Assembly (NCBI GenBank): GCA_036703315.1
Contig: DATNPH010000152.1
Location: 1 to 64,000 of the forward strand
Reading direction: 5' to 3'
Source: DATNPH01 sp036703315
GTDB taxonomy: Bacteria; Cyanobacteriota; Cyanobacteriia; Cyanobacteriales; Coleofasciculaceae
Length of the DNA stretch: 64,000 bases
Each line of letters opens with the position of its first letter. Positions within the stretch are counted from its first letter, which is position 1. Below, one piece after another: positions 26,583 through 35,197 of the stretch. The translations under genes were made by a program, and so were the position numbers. The notes under the pieces are model-generated. The model had not been told where the DNA came from. It ran no database searches and saw nothing but the letters and a program-made list of their open reading frames with translations.

Positions 26583-27677
26583 TTATTGTGCAATCTCAAG
26601 CTTCTCTACGAAGGTAACCCAGCGTCGATCATCGGACTGGGCTTGACAGGTAGAAGAGAGTGCTAACGTTACAGGTCCCCCCATCTTTGCGGGGATGGGC
26701 ATCCGGTTATCACCCCAGTGCGTTGCTAACAGAATATCGCACTTGTTGATATCAGATATCTTCAGCCGGATGGGATTAGCCATATCCTGGTAGATCGCTG
26801 ATTTACCGCGAACGATGATGCTATCGTTTTGGGAAAGTGTAAGTCCGGCGGCAGTAATAGCGTCACGCACACGTACACCGTAGAGCTTGACTTTGTCGGC
26901 AGGCCAACCGATGCGGTACCCAACTGTTTCTTCAAGGGTAGCTTGTGGTAGTTTTCCGAGGGCAGCAGCATTGAACATGCGCTTACCTATTTGTAGGTTG
27001 ATTGGCTCAGTGCCGACTATCATATCGGTGACGTAAAATGCCCAGTAGCGATCGGGATACTTTGGCTGAAGCTGGGGAAACTGAGTATAGGGAAATACCA
27101 GATAAAGAGGTCCGCCATCACTACGGGGAATTCTTTTGTTATTGCGTGCTAGAGCAATGATGATTGGATATTGACGCAGGTCAGCGATACTTACAGTTGA
27201 GCGAAAGGCATCACGGGCAACAAACGTCACCTCCGTGACATTAGGCGCAACACCAAATTTGTCGAGCAATGTTGAGACAGCGATGCCACGAAAATCGAGA
27301 ATTGCATTGGGATCAGTTGTATTGTGTGGTTCCTTTGTCGTGATGGATGTCGTCGCTAGGGCTTCCAATTGTGACCAGTTCAACTGCACTGGCTTACCCG
27401 TTGTGGTTTGTCCTTGAACAGTGAACTTCCAAGCTCGCTTGCTTCGTTCGGTTTCTTGGAGTGCCATCATGGACAGATTTTTTGCGATCGCCTCTTGTCG
27501 CAATGTTTCTAGATGAACGGCTGGTGGTTGGTTCGTACACCCAGTTAGGTAAGCTCCAATCTTGAGGAAGCCAAAAGCAAAAAATATAGAGATAAAAGTT
27601 TTCGGCGCTTTTGCCTTTTTAATTTTTTTGTTTTCTTCTAGGAAAAACAGTAGAGTGAGCAGGAAATTTTTAATCAA
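26583..27677 (-). CDS. Lipoprotein with two molybdopterin-oxidoreductase-like domains
   Basis: 364 residues. A basic stretch and hydrophobic helix lead to a lipobox (LTGC, Cys47), so it should be a membrane-anchored exported lipoprotein; the true start may be a little downstream of the first Met. Residues about 85-225 follow the sulfite-oxidase/YedY fold pattern (LNWSQLEALATT, FRGIAVSTLLDKFG, GGPLYLVFP, YWAFYVTDMIVG). Residues about 245-364 repeat it (YGVRVRDAITAAG, MGGPVTLALS, RWVTFVEKLEI). The cofactor-ligand cysteine expected after the TT of the first copy is absent, so it may bind something other than molybdopterin. It lies 279 bp upstream of the cyclase on the same strand. The exact function is unknown. 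Confidence 0.65.
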   Translation of the reverse strand: MIKNFLLTLLFFLEENKKIKKAKAPKTFISIFFAFGFLKIGAYLTGCTNQPPAVHLETLRQEAIAKNLSMMALQETERSKRAWKFTVQGQTTTGKPVQLNWSQLEALATTSITTKEPHNTTDPNAILDFRGIAVSTLLDKFGVAPNVTEVTFVARDAFRSTVSIADLRQYPIIIALARNNKRIPRSDGGPLYLVFPYTQFPQLQPKYPDRYWAFYVTDMIVGTEPINLQIGKRMFNAAALGKLPQATLEETVGYRIGWPADKVKLYGVRVRDAITAAGLTLSQNDSIIVRGKSAIYQDMANPIRLKISDINKCDILLATHWGDNRMPIPAKMGGPVTLALSSTCQAQSDDRRWVTFVEKLEIAQ

Positions 27678-27876
27678 AGTCAGTACTTACTCAAAATTCA
27701 CCAAGCTACAACATCAAAAGACCTGACTTTCCTTCTTAGGAATCAAAGCCAATTAGATTTACACTAGCTTAGAAAAGTCTCTTAACACCTAATTGAGAGA
27801 ATGCGATCGCCTTGCCAATATTGAAAGGTGTTTGGGTTTTATCAGTAATCAAATCCGAAGGAGTCGCTACCCCTAA

Positions 27877-28161
27877 CAAAGCAAATCATTTGTTGCCCTA
27901 GGCGTTCTCGCTTCCAGCGCGATTCTATCCCCCGCCGTGTTAGCGATCGAGATTTACCCGCCAGGCGATACAGAGCAGGTGGCAATATTTAGGTACTATC
28001 GCTCGGATTGGGTTAGCTTTGGTCCAGGACAGACAAAGACACTTTTTTCGACCTGCCTGTCTAATGCCCGTACTGTAAGCGGAGGATGGGAGGTACGGCC
28101 AGTGAATGAGTCAGTTACTAACTGGTTTAAGTGCTATAAACTCTTACCCAGCCAGCAATAA
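27877..28161 (+). pseudogene. Small exported protein with damaged start
   Basis: The open frame downstream of a TAA at 27874-27876 reads KSFVALGVLASSAILSPAVLA then IEIYPPGDTEQ, a textbook signal peptide with an AxA-like cleavage site and a mature part of about 70 residues containing two cysteines (LFSTCLSNA, WFKCYKLL). No ATG, GTG or TTG precedes the signal peptide in frame; the only in-frame GTG (27937) is inside it, which would destroy export. A good ribosome-binding site (AAGGAG, 27858-27863) stands where the lost start should be. A one-base loss near 27886 would explain it. Either a young pseudogene, an unusual start, or a sequence error. The family is not recognised. Confidence 0.5.
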
Positions 28162-28277
28162 GGAATGGAGAGTGACCTTACGGAACACACGCTAGAATTC
28201 TAGTCATCAGAGAAGTTTTTCCCATTAGCTTCGGTGCCTTAATCCGAATCAGGGAACCGGACTAACTCAATACAGTC

Positions 28278-28853
28278 TTAGTAAGCAGGTTTATTCCCTG
28301 GCTTCCACTTAATATTGCAGCCGATACTGGGCTTTTGGTTAGGGGTAACAGGTTGAGACGCTAGGATGGCATCAATGGCAGCTCGTAAATCCTTACCCGT
28401 GACGGGTTGATTATTACCGGGACGACTGTCATCCAGCTGACCTCGGTAGGCTAACTGCTGGTTGGCATCAAACAGAAAAAAATCTGGAGTACAAGCCGCT
28501 GTATAAGCTTGGGCGGTTGCTTGACTCTCGTCGTAGCACAAGGGAAAGGTAAATCCCTGTTGCCCCGCCATTTCCTTAAGTTTATTCGGGGCATCGTCTG
28601 GGTAATTGGCAGCATCATTCGCGCTAATTGCCACAAGGCCGACATCCGCATTGCTATAGTCTTTGCCAATTTGCGCTAGTTCTGCCTGCACATGCTTAAC
28701 GAAGGGACAGTGGCGGCAGATGAACATGACCAGTAATGCTTTCTTACCCGCAAATGTATCTAAGGAAATTACTTTGCCAGATACGACATCCGGCAACTGA
28801 AAATCAGGGGCTTTGGTGCCCAAGGGCAACATAGTTGAGGGGGTAAGCGCCAT
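28278..28853 (-). CDS. Thioredoxin-fold (AhpC/TSA-like) protein
   Basis: 191 residues from ATG at 28853, chosen because AGGAG sits 8 bp upstream; a longer frame begins at 28931. The sequence begins PLGTKAPDFQLPDV and has the redox-type CxxC in MFICRHCPFVKHV (around residue 46), then the ISANDAANYPDDAP and YDESQATAQAY segments typical of thioredoxin-family proteins annotated as peroxiredoxin-like in cyanobacteria. No signal peptide, so cytoplasmic. Likely a thiol peroxidase or disulfide reductase; substrate unknown. It stands alone. Confidence 0.85.
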   Translation of the reverse strand: MALTPSTMLPLGTKAPDFQLPDVVSGKVISLDTFAGKKALLVMFICRHCPFVKHVQAELAQIGKDYSNADVGLVAISANDAANYPDDAPNKLKEMAGQQGFTFPLCYDESQATAQAYTAACTPDFFLFDANQQLAYRGQLDDSRPGNNQPVTGKDLRAAIDAILASQPVTPNQKPSIGCNIKWKPGNKPAY

Positions 28854-29136
28854 CCTTGTAACTCCTGAACTACTAGGCTGCCACCTATATTCCTCTACTC
28901 TTACCAAAAATACTAGTACATCACAGATCAAATGAGCCTACCATCTGAAACAACCTCAGAAGTCTAGAAATAGACCTTTTTGACTTTTGACTTCCGCGTA
29001 GCGGTACTAGACACAGCAGAAATCCTTTCAGAAAGGCAAGTGTATTTTCCTTGGAGCTGCCTCTTTACTATTTTCACTCCTTATAGTACAAATGTACCAT
29101 ACAACTCAGTCGTATAGGTAGATACCCTGACTCGAC

Positions 29137-29655
29137 ATGAAAGAACTGCAAGCAGGCATTCAATTAGTTCGGACGAAGTACATTCAGTTGAATCGACATC
29201 CTGTATTTAAGAAGAGGGAAGCGAAGACAGTAGGGAAGAAAGCACTGCCACAAAAGGTTGGCGGGCAACAAAGTCCGCTTTTGCCTTTCCCGGTGCGGTC
29301 ATCTCTAGCGGTACTACGGCAACGAGCGAGTAAGGGTTTGGAGCGATTGGAACGCCAAGCACAACGCATTAATCAGCTTTCAACTGAGTTAGAGACAGCC
29401 CTATTGGAATTTAAAGCGATCGCCTCTGAAATCAACACAGACTGGAAAAGCATTCAAGCAACCCAAGTGTCTACGAGTGCGATCGCTGACATTTGTGAGT
29501 ATCAGAGAGTGAATATCCCAAACCTCCAACAAAAACCGTCTGGGTCATTCGTTCTGACATCACGAACTGTAGATTTATTCAAAGCTGAACGGGAAGCCAC
29601 ATTACTAGCCCAGACGCTGCGGCATCGATCAAGAAGAAAACGACCCAAGAACTAG
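29137..29655 (+). CDS. Hypothetical basic coiled-coil protein
   Basis: 172 residues, rich in Lys/Arg at both ends, with a central heptad-like helix (LERLERQAQRINQLSTELETALLEFKAIASEI, shown in part: LERLERQAQRINQL). No membrane segment and no recognised domain. Two HIP1 sites inside the gene and normal codon use indicate a resident cyanobacterial gene. Possibly structural or nucleic-acid binding, judging only by charge and coiled coil. Confidence 0.6.
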   Translation: MKELQAGIQLVRTKYIQLNRHPVFKKREAKTVGKKALPQKVGGQQSPLLPFPVRSSLAVLRQRASKGLERLERQAQRINQLSTELETALLEFKAIASEINTDWKSIQATQVSTSAIADICEYQRVNIPNLQQKPSGSFVLTSRTVDLFKAEREATLLAQTLRHRSRRKRPKN

Positions 29656-29751
29656 TGCAGACAATCAGGAATTGACACTCTCCGGCCTAAAGGCACGGAG
29701 ATTCTTCGTTCATAGACCCAAGTCCAACATAGACCCAAGTCCAAAGATTTA

Positions 29752-29780
29752 CCAAAAAGAGCCGAGGGCATCCGGCTCTT
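29752..29780 (-). terminator. Intrinsic terminator of the HdeD-like gene
   Basis: AAGAGCCG (29757-29764) pairs with CGGCTCTT (29773-29780), 8-nt loop; on the minus strand the stem is followed by TTT and lies 33 bp past the stop of the gene at 29814-30383. Confidence 0.7.
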
Positions 29781-29813
29781 AAAACTAATCTAGAATTTGG
29801 CGTGTATAGGATG

Positions 29814-30383
29814 TCACGCTGAAGCAGCTTCGTCAGAATGATTCAAGGCAGAACGGGCATTCAATGACAGCATCACGCGTGAAATGCCGGTGAACAGAAC
29901 ACTAACACCAACCAGTGTCCCAATCAGCCAAGGTGCATTGAAGGGCCACTGGAACAAAATCATTCCGCCTAACACCAGGGTAATAATGCCGTTTACCAGC
30001 GCAGATGTCCAGTTCTGTTGGGGACGTAACTGAAATGCGAGGATAAGCTCAAACACGCCTTCCGTCAGCAAAAAACCACCGAGCAACAGAGTCAGCGTGA
30101 GGATACCCGTTAAAGGGTAGAAAAACAGCATCACGCCTGTCGCAACGTAAAGGATGCTCAACAAAAGCTTCCAGACGAAACCGCCATCCTTGCGGGTTTG
30201 AAACGCGTAAACCAGCTTGGCAGCACCCGCAGAGACAAGAATCAAAGCGAACCATGTCTCAGCGAAGATCGTTGAGACAACAGGTATAGCGATCGCAACA
30301 ATTCCCAAAACACTCAAAAGACCGCCAATCAAAAGCGATACATTAACATCCTTTTTGATATCAGTAGAAACGTCGGTTGTCAT
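29814..30383 (-). CDS. HdeD-family acid-resistance membrane protein
   Basis: 189 residues with six hydrophobic helices in three pairs and the repeated short-loop pattern of the HdeD/DUF308 family (GGLLSVLGIVAIAIP, GGFLLTEGVFELILAFQLRP). In enterobacteria HdeD belongs to acid stress defence; the role in cyanobacteria is not established. Both termini are polar. It is followed by its own terminator and preceded by a 296-bp spacer holding a dispersed repeat fragment. Confidence 0.85.
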   Translation of the reverse strand: MTTDVSTDIKKDVNVSLLIGGLLSVLGIVAIAIPVVSTIFAETWFALILVSAGAAKLVYAFQTRKDGGFVWKLLLSILYVATGVMLFFYPLTGILTLTLLLGGFLLTEGVFELILAFQLRPQQNWTSALVNGIITLVLGGMILFQWPFNAPWLIGTLVGVSVLFTGISRVMLSLNARSALNHSDEAASA

Positions 30384-30679
30384 AGAAAATTTTTTCCCAG
30401 GCTTGAATGAACTCTATGATCAGGCTAGGAAATTTCTCAAGAACTAGATACAACCCTAAGATAGACCCTGCCCCAATATGCTCTACTCGCTGATGTGCTT
30501 TCAATCACATCGTTTTGCTCAAGAGTCAGCTTTTGAATTAGAGTCGGTGACGTACTTTATACCATTTCACTTTTTGTTCGCTACACATCGACCCCCAACC
30601 CCTTATTAAGGAGGGAGCAAGAAGACTATCCGTAGCAAGCATTTAGGAAATTGATACTATCTCAGGACAGGTAATTCTC

Positions 30680-31471
30680 GTGAACGAAGCTAACGCTCAA
30701 GCCACGCCACTACACACGCTCAACCCACTGAGTCGATTCTCTAACCGAGCAACGGATTATGCAAAATATCGACCAAGCTACCCAGACGAGGCGATCGCCA
30801 CTATTCTGGAAGGACTAGGTAACCCATCACAACTGGTAGCCGCAGATATTGGTGCTGGGACAGGCATCTCCTCGCGTCTATTGGCTGAACGTGGGGTGCA
30901 TGTTCTTGCCGTTGAGCCAAACGCAGCAATGAGAGAAGCGGCATCACCTCATCCCTTAGTGGAGTTCCGTGACGGCACAGCAGAAGCGACTAACTTACCT
31001 GGCGCATCGGTGGACTTAGTAACTTGCTTTCAGGCTTTCCATTGGTTCGACCCTGAACCCACCTTGCTGGAGTTTCACCGTATTCTGAAGCCAACTGGAC
31101 GATTAGCTGTTGTGTGGAACAATCGCGATCGCGACGACGAATTTACAGACAACTATTCTCGCTTAGTTAAGCTTGCATCAAATCATCATCCGGCAGAGTC
31201 GCGCATCACGTCAGTAGACCCATTACTAGCTAATCCGCTTTTTCCTACTATTGATTGTTATACCTTTACTTATCGCCAGGAGTTAGACCTAGAAGGATTA
31301 ATTGGTCGTGCGCTAAGTGTCTCTTACCTGCCACGAGAAGGAGAAGCCTATCAGCAATTGATATCTGGTTTAGAACAGTTGTACAACCGAGAGTGTAATG
31401 CCGATGGCTTTGTCTATATGACCTACCGCACGAGTGCTTACCTTGCTGCACAGCAACCTAATCCTCAATAA
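30680..31471 (+). CDS. Class I SAM-dependent methyltransferase
   Basis: 263 residues from a GTG start. The SAM-binding motif I reads VAADIGAGTGISSRLLAERG (around residue 53), with acidic motif II (VLAVEPNAAM) and the FRDGTAEATNLP and FQAFHWFDPEPTLLEFHRILKPTGRL segments of the methyltransferase type 11 family. The N-terminal RFSNRATDYAKYRPSYP is common in this subgroup. The substrate is unknown. The last 14 bp overlap the 3' end of the convergent rpaB gene. Confidence 0.87.
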   Translation: MNEANAQATPLHTLNPLSRFSNRATDYAKYRPSYPDEAIATILEGLGNPSQLVAADIGAGTGISSRLLAERGVHVLAVEPNAAMREAASPHPLVEFRDGTAEATNLPGASVDLVTCFQAFHWFDPEPTLLEFHRILKPTGRLAVVWNNRDRDDEFTDNYSRLVKLASNHHPAESRITSVDPLLANPLFPTIDCYTFTYRQELDLEGLIGRALSVSYLPREGEAYQQLISGLEQLYNRECNADGFVYMTYRTSAYLAAQQPNPQ

Positions 31472-32195
31472 TCCGCTGAAACATATAGCCCGTGTTTCGG
31501 GCAGTGAGAATCAACTCAGGATTAGTAGGATCATCTTCTAACTTGGCTCTTAAACGGGAAATATGGACATCCACCACACGAGTATCCATCTGCTGCCTTT
31601 GAGTGTACCCCCATACCGATTGCAAAATCTCATAACGGGAAATAGCCTCTCCAGAACGACCCAGTAACAGTTCCAGCAGACTAAACTCCATCCCCGTGAG
31701 TCGAATCCGCTCATTGTCCTTATAGACTTGCCGCTTATTTACGTCAATTCTGATGTTTGCCATACAGATAACACCAGAGTTAGGAATCCCAGAGGCAGGC
31801 ATTTTTAAAACTCGCCGCAGCAGGGAGCGTATGCGGGCTTCTAACTCCTTTGGCGAAAAGGGTTTGACAAGGTAGTCATCAGCTCCCAAATCCAGACCTG
31901 TAATCCGGTCAGCTACATCAGCTAGGGCTGTGAGCATGATGATAGGCACATCCGATTCTTTGCGTAACTGCTGACACACTTCATAACCATTGAGCTTTGG
32001 CATCATCACATCCAAAATCATCAGATCAGGAATGGTGCTGCGAAATGTATCCAGTGCTTCTTCTCCATCGGCGGCAGTCAAGACATTGTAGCCACTCAGG
32101 GAAAGGCGCATTTCCAAAATACGACGAATGCTGGCTTCATCATCTACTACCAGGATTTTTTCTTTATGGCTTTCCAAGATTCTGAGCACTCCCAT
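31458..32195 (-). CDS. rpaB: Response regulator RpaB (OmpR/PhoB family, ycf27)
   Basis: 245 residues. The receiver domain (EKILVVDDEASIRRILEMRLS; acceptor Asp in LMILDVMMPKLNGYEVC) is followed by a winged-helix DNA-binding domain with the strongly conserved VYKDNERIRLTGMEFSLLELL and VVDVHISRLRAKLEDDP segments, which match the cyanobacterial/plastid RpaB-Ycf27 group closely. RpaB with kinase Hik33 controls high-light and redox responses and phycobilisome-photosystem coupling. It is monocistronic here, convergent with a methyltransferase gene. The start MGVLRILESHKEK has a few residues before the usual ESHKEKILVVDD. Confidence 0.92.
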   Translation of the reverse strand: MGVLRILESHKEKILVVDDEASIRRILEMRLSLSGYNVLTAADGEEALDTFRSTIPDLMILDVMMPKLNGYEVCQQLRKESDVPIIMLTALADVADRITGLDLGADDYLVKPFSPKELEARIRSLLRRVLKMPASGIPNSGVICMANIRIDVNKRQVYKDNERIRLTGMEFSLLELLLGRSGEAISRYEILQSVWGYTQRQQMDTRVVDVHISRLRAKLEDDPTNPELILTARNTGYMFQRIIED

Positions 32196-32361
32196 CGCAA
32201 CTGTTTCTAATTGTTAAGCTTTAGCCCATTACCTTAGAATATAACTTCATTTTGGGAGTCGTCATCGGCTGAAATTCCTACTAATACTAACTTCCATATT
32301 TTTTTAAGATTAGATTAATATTAATTTTTATAAAGAAATAGCAGATAACGATATAAGTCGT

Positions 32362-32388
32362 GTGCGAACAGGATTGGAATGTTCGCGC
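32362..32388 (-). terminator. Hairpin after the pentapeptide-repeat gene
   Basis: A 9-bp stem (32362-32370 with 32380-32388, one G-U pair) with a 9-nt loop immediately past the gene's stop on the minus strand. No U tract, so termination strength is uncertain. Confidence 0.4.
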
Positions 32389-32393
32389 GGAAG

Positions 32394-33230
32394 TCAAAAC
32401 CCTGCGGGCGTGCCTTCTGCACCTCTAAAATCAGTGTTCTGAAGTCTGGCAGCATCAAACCTAGCGTTGGTTAAGTCAGCACCTCTAAAAGATGTTCCAC
32501 AAGCACTTGTAAATTCCCGAATAGCTAGACCGATACAGTTAATTGTCAGCCAAATGTAACCAGCTGACAAAGTGCCCCAGATAACTGCCCAGACAAGCTT
32601 TTGTGTACTTAAATAGGCGATCGCTATTGCTCCAACTAAGAAGGCAAAGCCATAACTAGCCACTGCCCCCGCAACAGCAACCGCAACGGCTACAAATCCA
32701 TGACGAACTCGGAAATTCGTAATCGCCATTCCCACACCTCCAATAACTGCACCCGCGATCGCTAGTCCCGTATTATTGTTTGTGGCAGTTCCTGCATAGA
32801 AAAAACCTAGCAGCGCTCCAGACGCAGCAGCAGACACGGCCGTAGCGACATGCCCGACTATAGACTGGGTGCCAGTCCTGACTCTAACGCCTGAAAAAGC
32901 TCCAGCGATCGCCAAGCTAATGCCTAAAGCTAAAATAAATGACCAAGCTGGCTCTGCGGCTGTCCGGCCTAGGGCACCAAAAATCATCTGAGTGAATGCA
33001 TTGGCTGCTATCAAAGCCACTAGTATGGTAACCATCGCTAGGGTAATGAACTGTCTGCGAGTATGACCAGTTCTAACTCGTTCAAAATTAGCTCCTTGCA
33101 ACAGGGCATAGCTAAAATCACAACCTCGAATATCACAATTGCTGAAGTCTGCATCGTTTAAGTTTCGACCTTTGAAACGGCGGTTTCGTAAGTCTTGATT
33201 AGCAAAGTTGAGTGAGGATGGACTTGTCAT
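32394..33230 (-). CDS. Pentapeptide-repeat membrane protein
   Basis: 278 residues. The N-terminal 50 residues are A(D/N)LxN-type pentapeptides (NFANQDLRNRRFKGRNLNDADFSNCDIRGCDF, shown in part: NDADFSNCDIRGCDF). A central block of about 170 residues contains five or six Ala/Gly-rich membrane helices. The C-terminus returns to pentapeptides (FRGADLTNARFDAARLQNTDFRGA) and stops shortly afterwards in a GC-rich repeat-like tail (EGTPAGF), which may mean that a longer repeat tract was truncated. Function unknown. Its start codon is 9 bp from that of the divergent glycosidase gene. Confidence 0.8.
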   Translation of the reverse strand: MTSPSSLNFANQDLRNRRFKGRNLNDADFSNCDIRGCDFSYALLQGANFERVRTGHTRRQFITLAMVTILVALIAANAFTQMIFGALGRTAAEPAWSFILALGISLAIAGAFSGVRVRTGTQSIVGHVATAVSAAASGALLGFFYAGTATNNNTGLAIAGAVIGGVGMAITNFRVRHGFVAVAVAVAGAVASYGFAFLVGAIAIAYLSTQKLVWAVIWGTLSAGYIWLTINCIGLAIREFTSACGTSFRGADLTNARFDAARLQNTDFRGAEGTPAGF

Positions 33231-33239
33231 AATCTAGTC

Positions 33240-34181
33240 ATGAATCTTCGATACCACATTGGCATAAAGCAATTTTTGATAGCAGCTGGAACGGGCTTAT
33301 TACTATTGCCGCTGATACTCTACGGTTGGCTACATTCTCTACGTCCATCTCGGACAAATCTTGAGCGATCACTATTTCAAGGCATTGTCTACAAACGTGA
33401 AGTTCGCTCGATACCACGCCCACTCATGATCCATATCGTCACCATTGACTTGACAGCACCAGGAGTTAAAGTGCTGGTAACTCCAGGAAAGGCAACTCCT
33501 GACGATACAGAAATCGAGGCACGCACGACATCAGAATTCTTAAGTACGTTCAAGTTGCAACTAGCAATCAATGCCAGCTTCTTCCATCCTTTCCGTGAAA
33601 AGACTCCTTGGGACTACTATCCCAAAAGTGGGGAGCGCGCCAACATTTTAGGACAAGCTATCTCGAATGAATCAAGTTATTCTAAGCCTGATCCGCACTG
33701 GCCTGTATTGTGCTTTAATGCTAGCGAACAACGCGATCGCGTCCCGCTTCCCCATCGCGCCCAAATTTTGAGTAGTGGAGAGTGCCCAAAAAATACACTT
33801 CAAGCCGTGGCAGGTAACGAAATCCTGATGGCACAGGGCAATCCTAGAGGATTGAGTTTAAATGCGCCCAGTAATAACGTACCGTACTCCCGTGTTGCCG
33901 TGGCGATCGATCACAAGGGTCAGAAACTTTGGTTGATTGCAATAGACGGCAAGCAGCCACTCTACAGTGAAGGAGTCACGCTAGTTGAGCTAACAAAAAT
34001 TATCATGGAGCTAGGTGCCCATACAGCATTAAACCTGGATGGTGGCGGTTCAACGACCCTGGTAACAGCAACGCCAAAAGGCTCAGCCTTGCTAAATGCT
34101 CCAATTCACACAAAGCTTCCCATGCGTGAGCGTCCAGTTGCCAATCACTTAGGATTCTATGCCTTACCGAAAAAACCTTAA
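33240..34181 (+). CDS. Phosphodiester glycosidase family (NAGPA-like) exported protein
   Basis: 313 residues. An N-terminal hydrophobic segment (FLIAAGTGLLLLPLILYGWL, about 12-31) is a signal anchor or signal peptide. The catalytic-type domain carries INASFFHP, the central GRYS-like region (VPYSRVAVAIDHKGQKLWL) and the signature ALNLDGGGSTTLV near the C-terminus, typical of the NAGPA/DUF2233 family that removes GlcNAc from phosphodiesters. It probably acts on envelope polysaccharide or wall material in the periplasm. No later Met allows a plausible start, so the very short divergent gap with the pentapeptide gene seems real. Confidence 0.85.
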   Translation: MNLRYHIGIKQFLIAAGTGLLLLPLILYGWLHSLRPSRTNLERSLFQGIVYKREVRSIPRPLMIHIVTIDLTAPGVKVLVTPGKATPDDTEIEARTTSEFLSTFKLQLAINASFFHPFREKTPWDYYPKSGERANILGQAISNESSYSKPDPHWPVLCFNASEQRDRVPLPHRAQILSSGECPKNTLQAVAGNEILMAQGNPRGLSLNAPSNNVPYSRVAVAIDHKGQKLWLIAIDGKQPLYSEGVTLVELTKIIMELGAHTALNLDGGGSTTLVTATPKGSALLNAPIHTKLPMRERPVANHLGFYALPKKP

Positions 34182-34225
34182 ATCCTGGCTCCAAAATAGG
34201 CGAATGTGGAAGTTTTGCAAAAGTA

Positions 34226-35083
34226 ATGTCTCAACATAGGATTTCAAATCCGCCCATTTTGTCAAGTTCAAGAGCAGGTTGGAATAGCATTGTTGCCGAA
34301 AAGTATTGTTTACCGGCCTCGGAAGCTCATGAACTCTCACAGCATTGCAGCATCAGTATCGTGCTGGGTCATTCATTTGAGCTTGACTGGCGGTTAGATG
34401 GCGGACGCCTACACAAAACACAAATGTGTAAAGGCGATATTTCCATCACTCCTAACGGTCTACTGGCTCAGGGAAGGTGGAACAAGACTATAGAATGTCT
34501 CGTTCTATCTCTTAATCCAACACTAATCGAGCGTGCAGCATCCGAATCAGCGAATACAGGGAATATCGAGATTGTCCCGCAGCGCGGAGTACGCGATCCT
34601 CAGATCTATTACATTGGACAGGCGCTATTGGCAGAACTAGAAGCGGGAGGCTTAGCCGGTTGTCTCTACGGAGAATCGCTCAGCTTAGCGCTAGCCGTTC
34701 ATCTTATCAAACGCTATTCCACATCCAATCAACCTATTCAGGAACCTGTGAGGGGTCTTTCTTGGCGTAAGCTCCAGCAGGTAACTGACTATATTAATGA
34801 CAATCTAACTCAAAATTTAACGCTCTCTGAGATGGCTGATTTCTTAGAGATGAGTCCATACTACTTCGCACGTCTGTTCAAGCAGACAACAGGTTTAGCT
34901 CCCCATCAGTATGTGATTAACTGTCGGATTGAGCGGGCAAAGATTTTACTGGCTGAAAACAAGTTGCCACTTGTCGAGATTGGCTATAGAGTCGGCTGCT
35001 CAAGTCAAAGTAACTTCACCGCACTTTTTCGCAAACATGTGGGAATCACACCAAAAGCCTATAGGGAACAGACCAAAAAGTGA
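34226..35083 (+). CDS. AraC-family transcriptional regulator
   Basis: 285 residues. The N-terminal about 165 residues form a ligand or dimerisation domain of cupin type. The C-terminal AraC/XylS double helix-turn-helix is clear: ITDYINDNL-like start, LSEMADFLEMSPYYFARLFKQTTGLAPHQY, then IERAKILL, VEIGYRVGCSSQSNFTALFRKHVGITPKAYR (motifs at about residues 190-282). It lies 44 bp after the glycosidase gene and 114 bp before a methyltransferase it could control. The effector is unknown. Confidence 0.9.
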   Translation: MSQHRISNPPILSSSRAGWNSIVAEKYCLPASEAHELSQHCSISIVLGHSFELDWRLDGGRLHKTQMCKGDISITPNGLLAQGRWNKTIECLVLSLNPTLIERAASESANTGNIEIVPQRGVRDPQIYYIGQALLAELEAGGLAGCLYGESLSLALAVHLIKRYSTSNQPIQEPVRGLSWRKLQQVTDYINDNLTQNLTLSEMADFLEMSPYYFARLFKQTTGLAPHQYVINCRIERAKILLAENKLPLVEIGYRVGCSSQSNFTALFRKHVGITPKAYREQTKK

Positions 35084-35197
35084 TGGAAGTAATACTCAGC
35101 ATTAGAGCAAGATTTAAACATTGATAGCAAGTTTTCAAAAGACAGAATTAGCAAGTATCTTGTAATCTCAACTCAGTACATAATCTGAAGCACTGAA

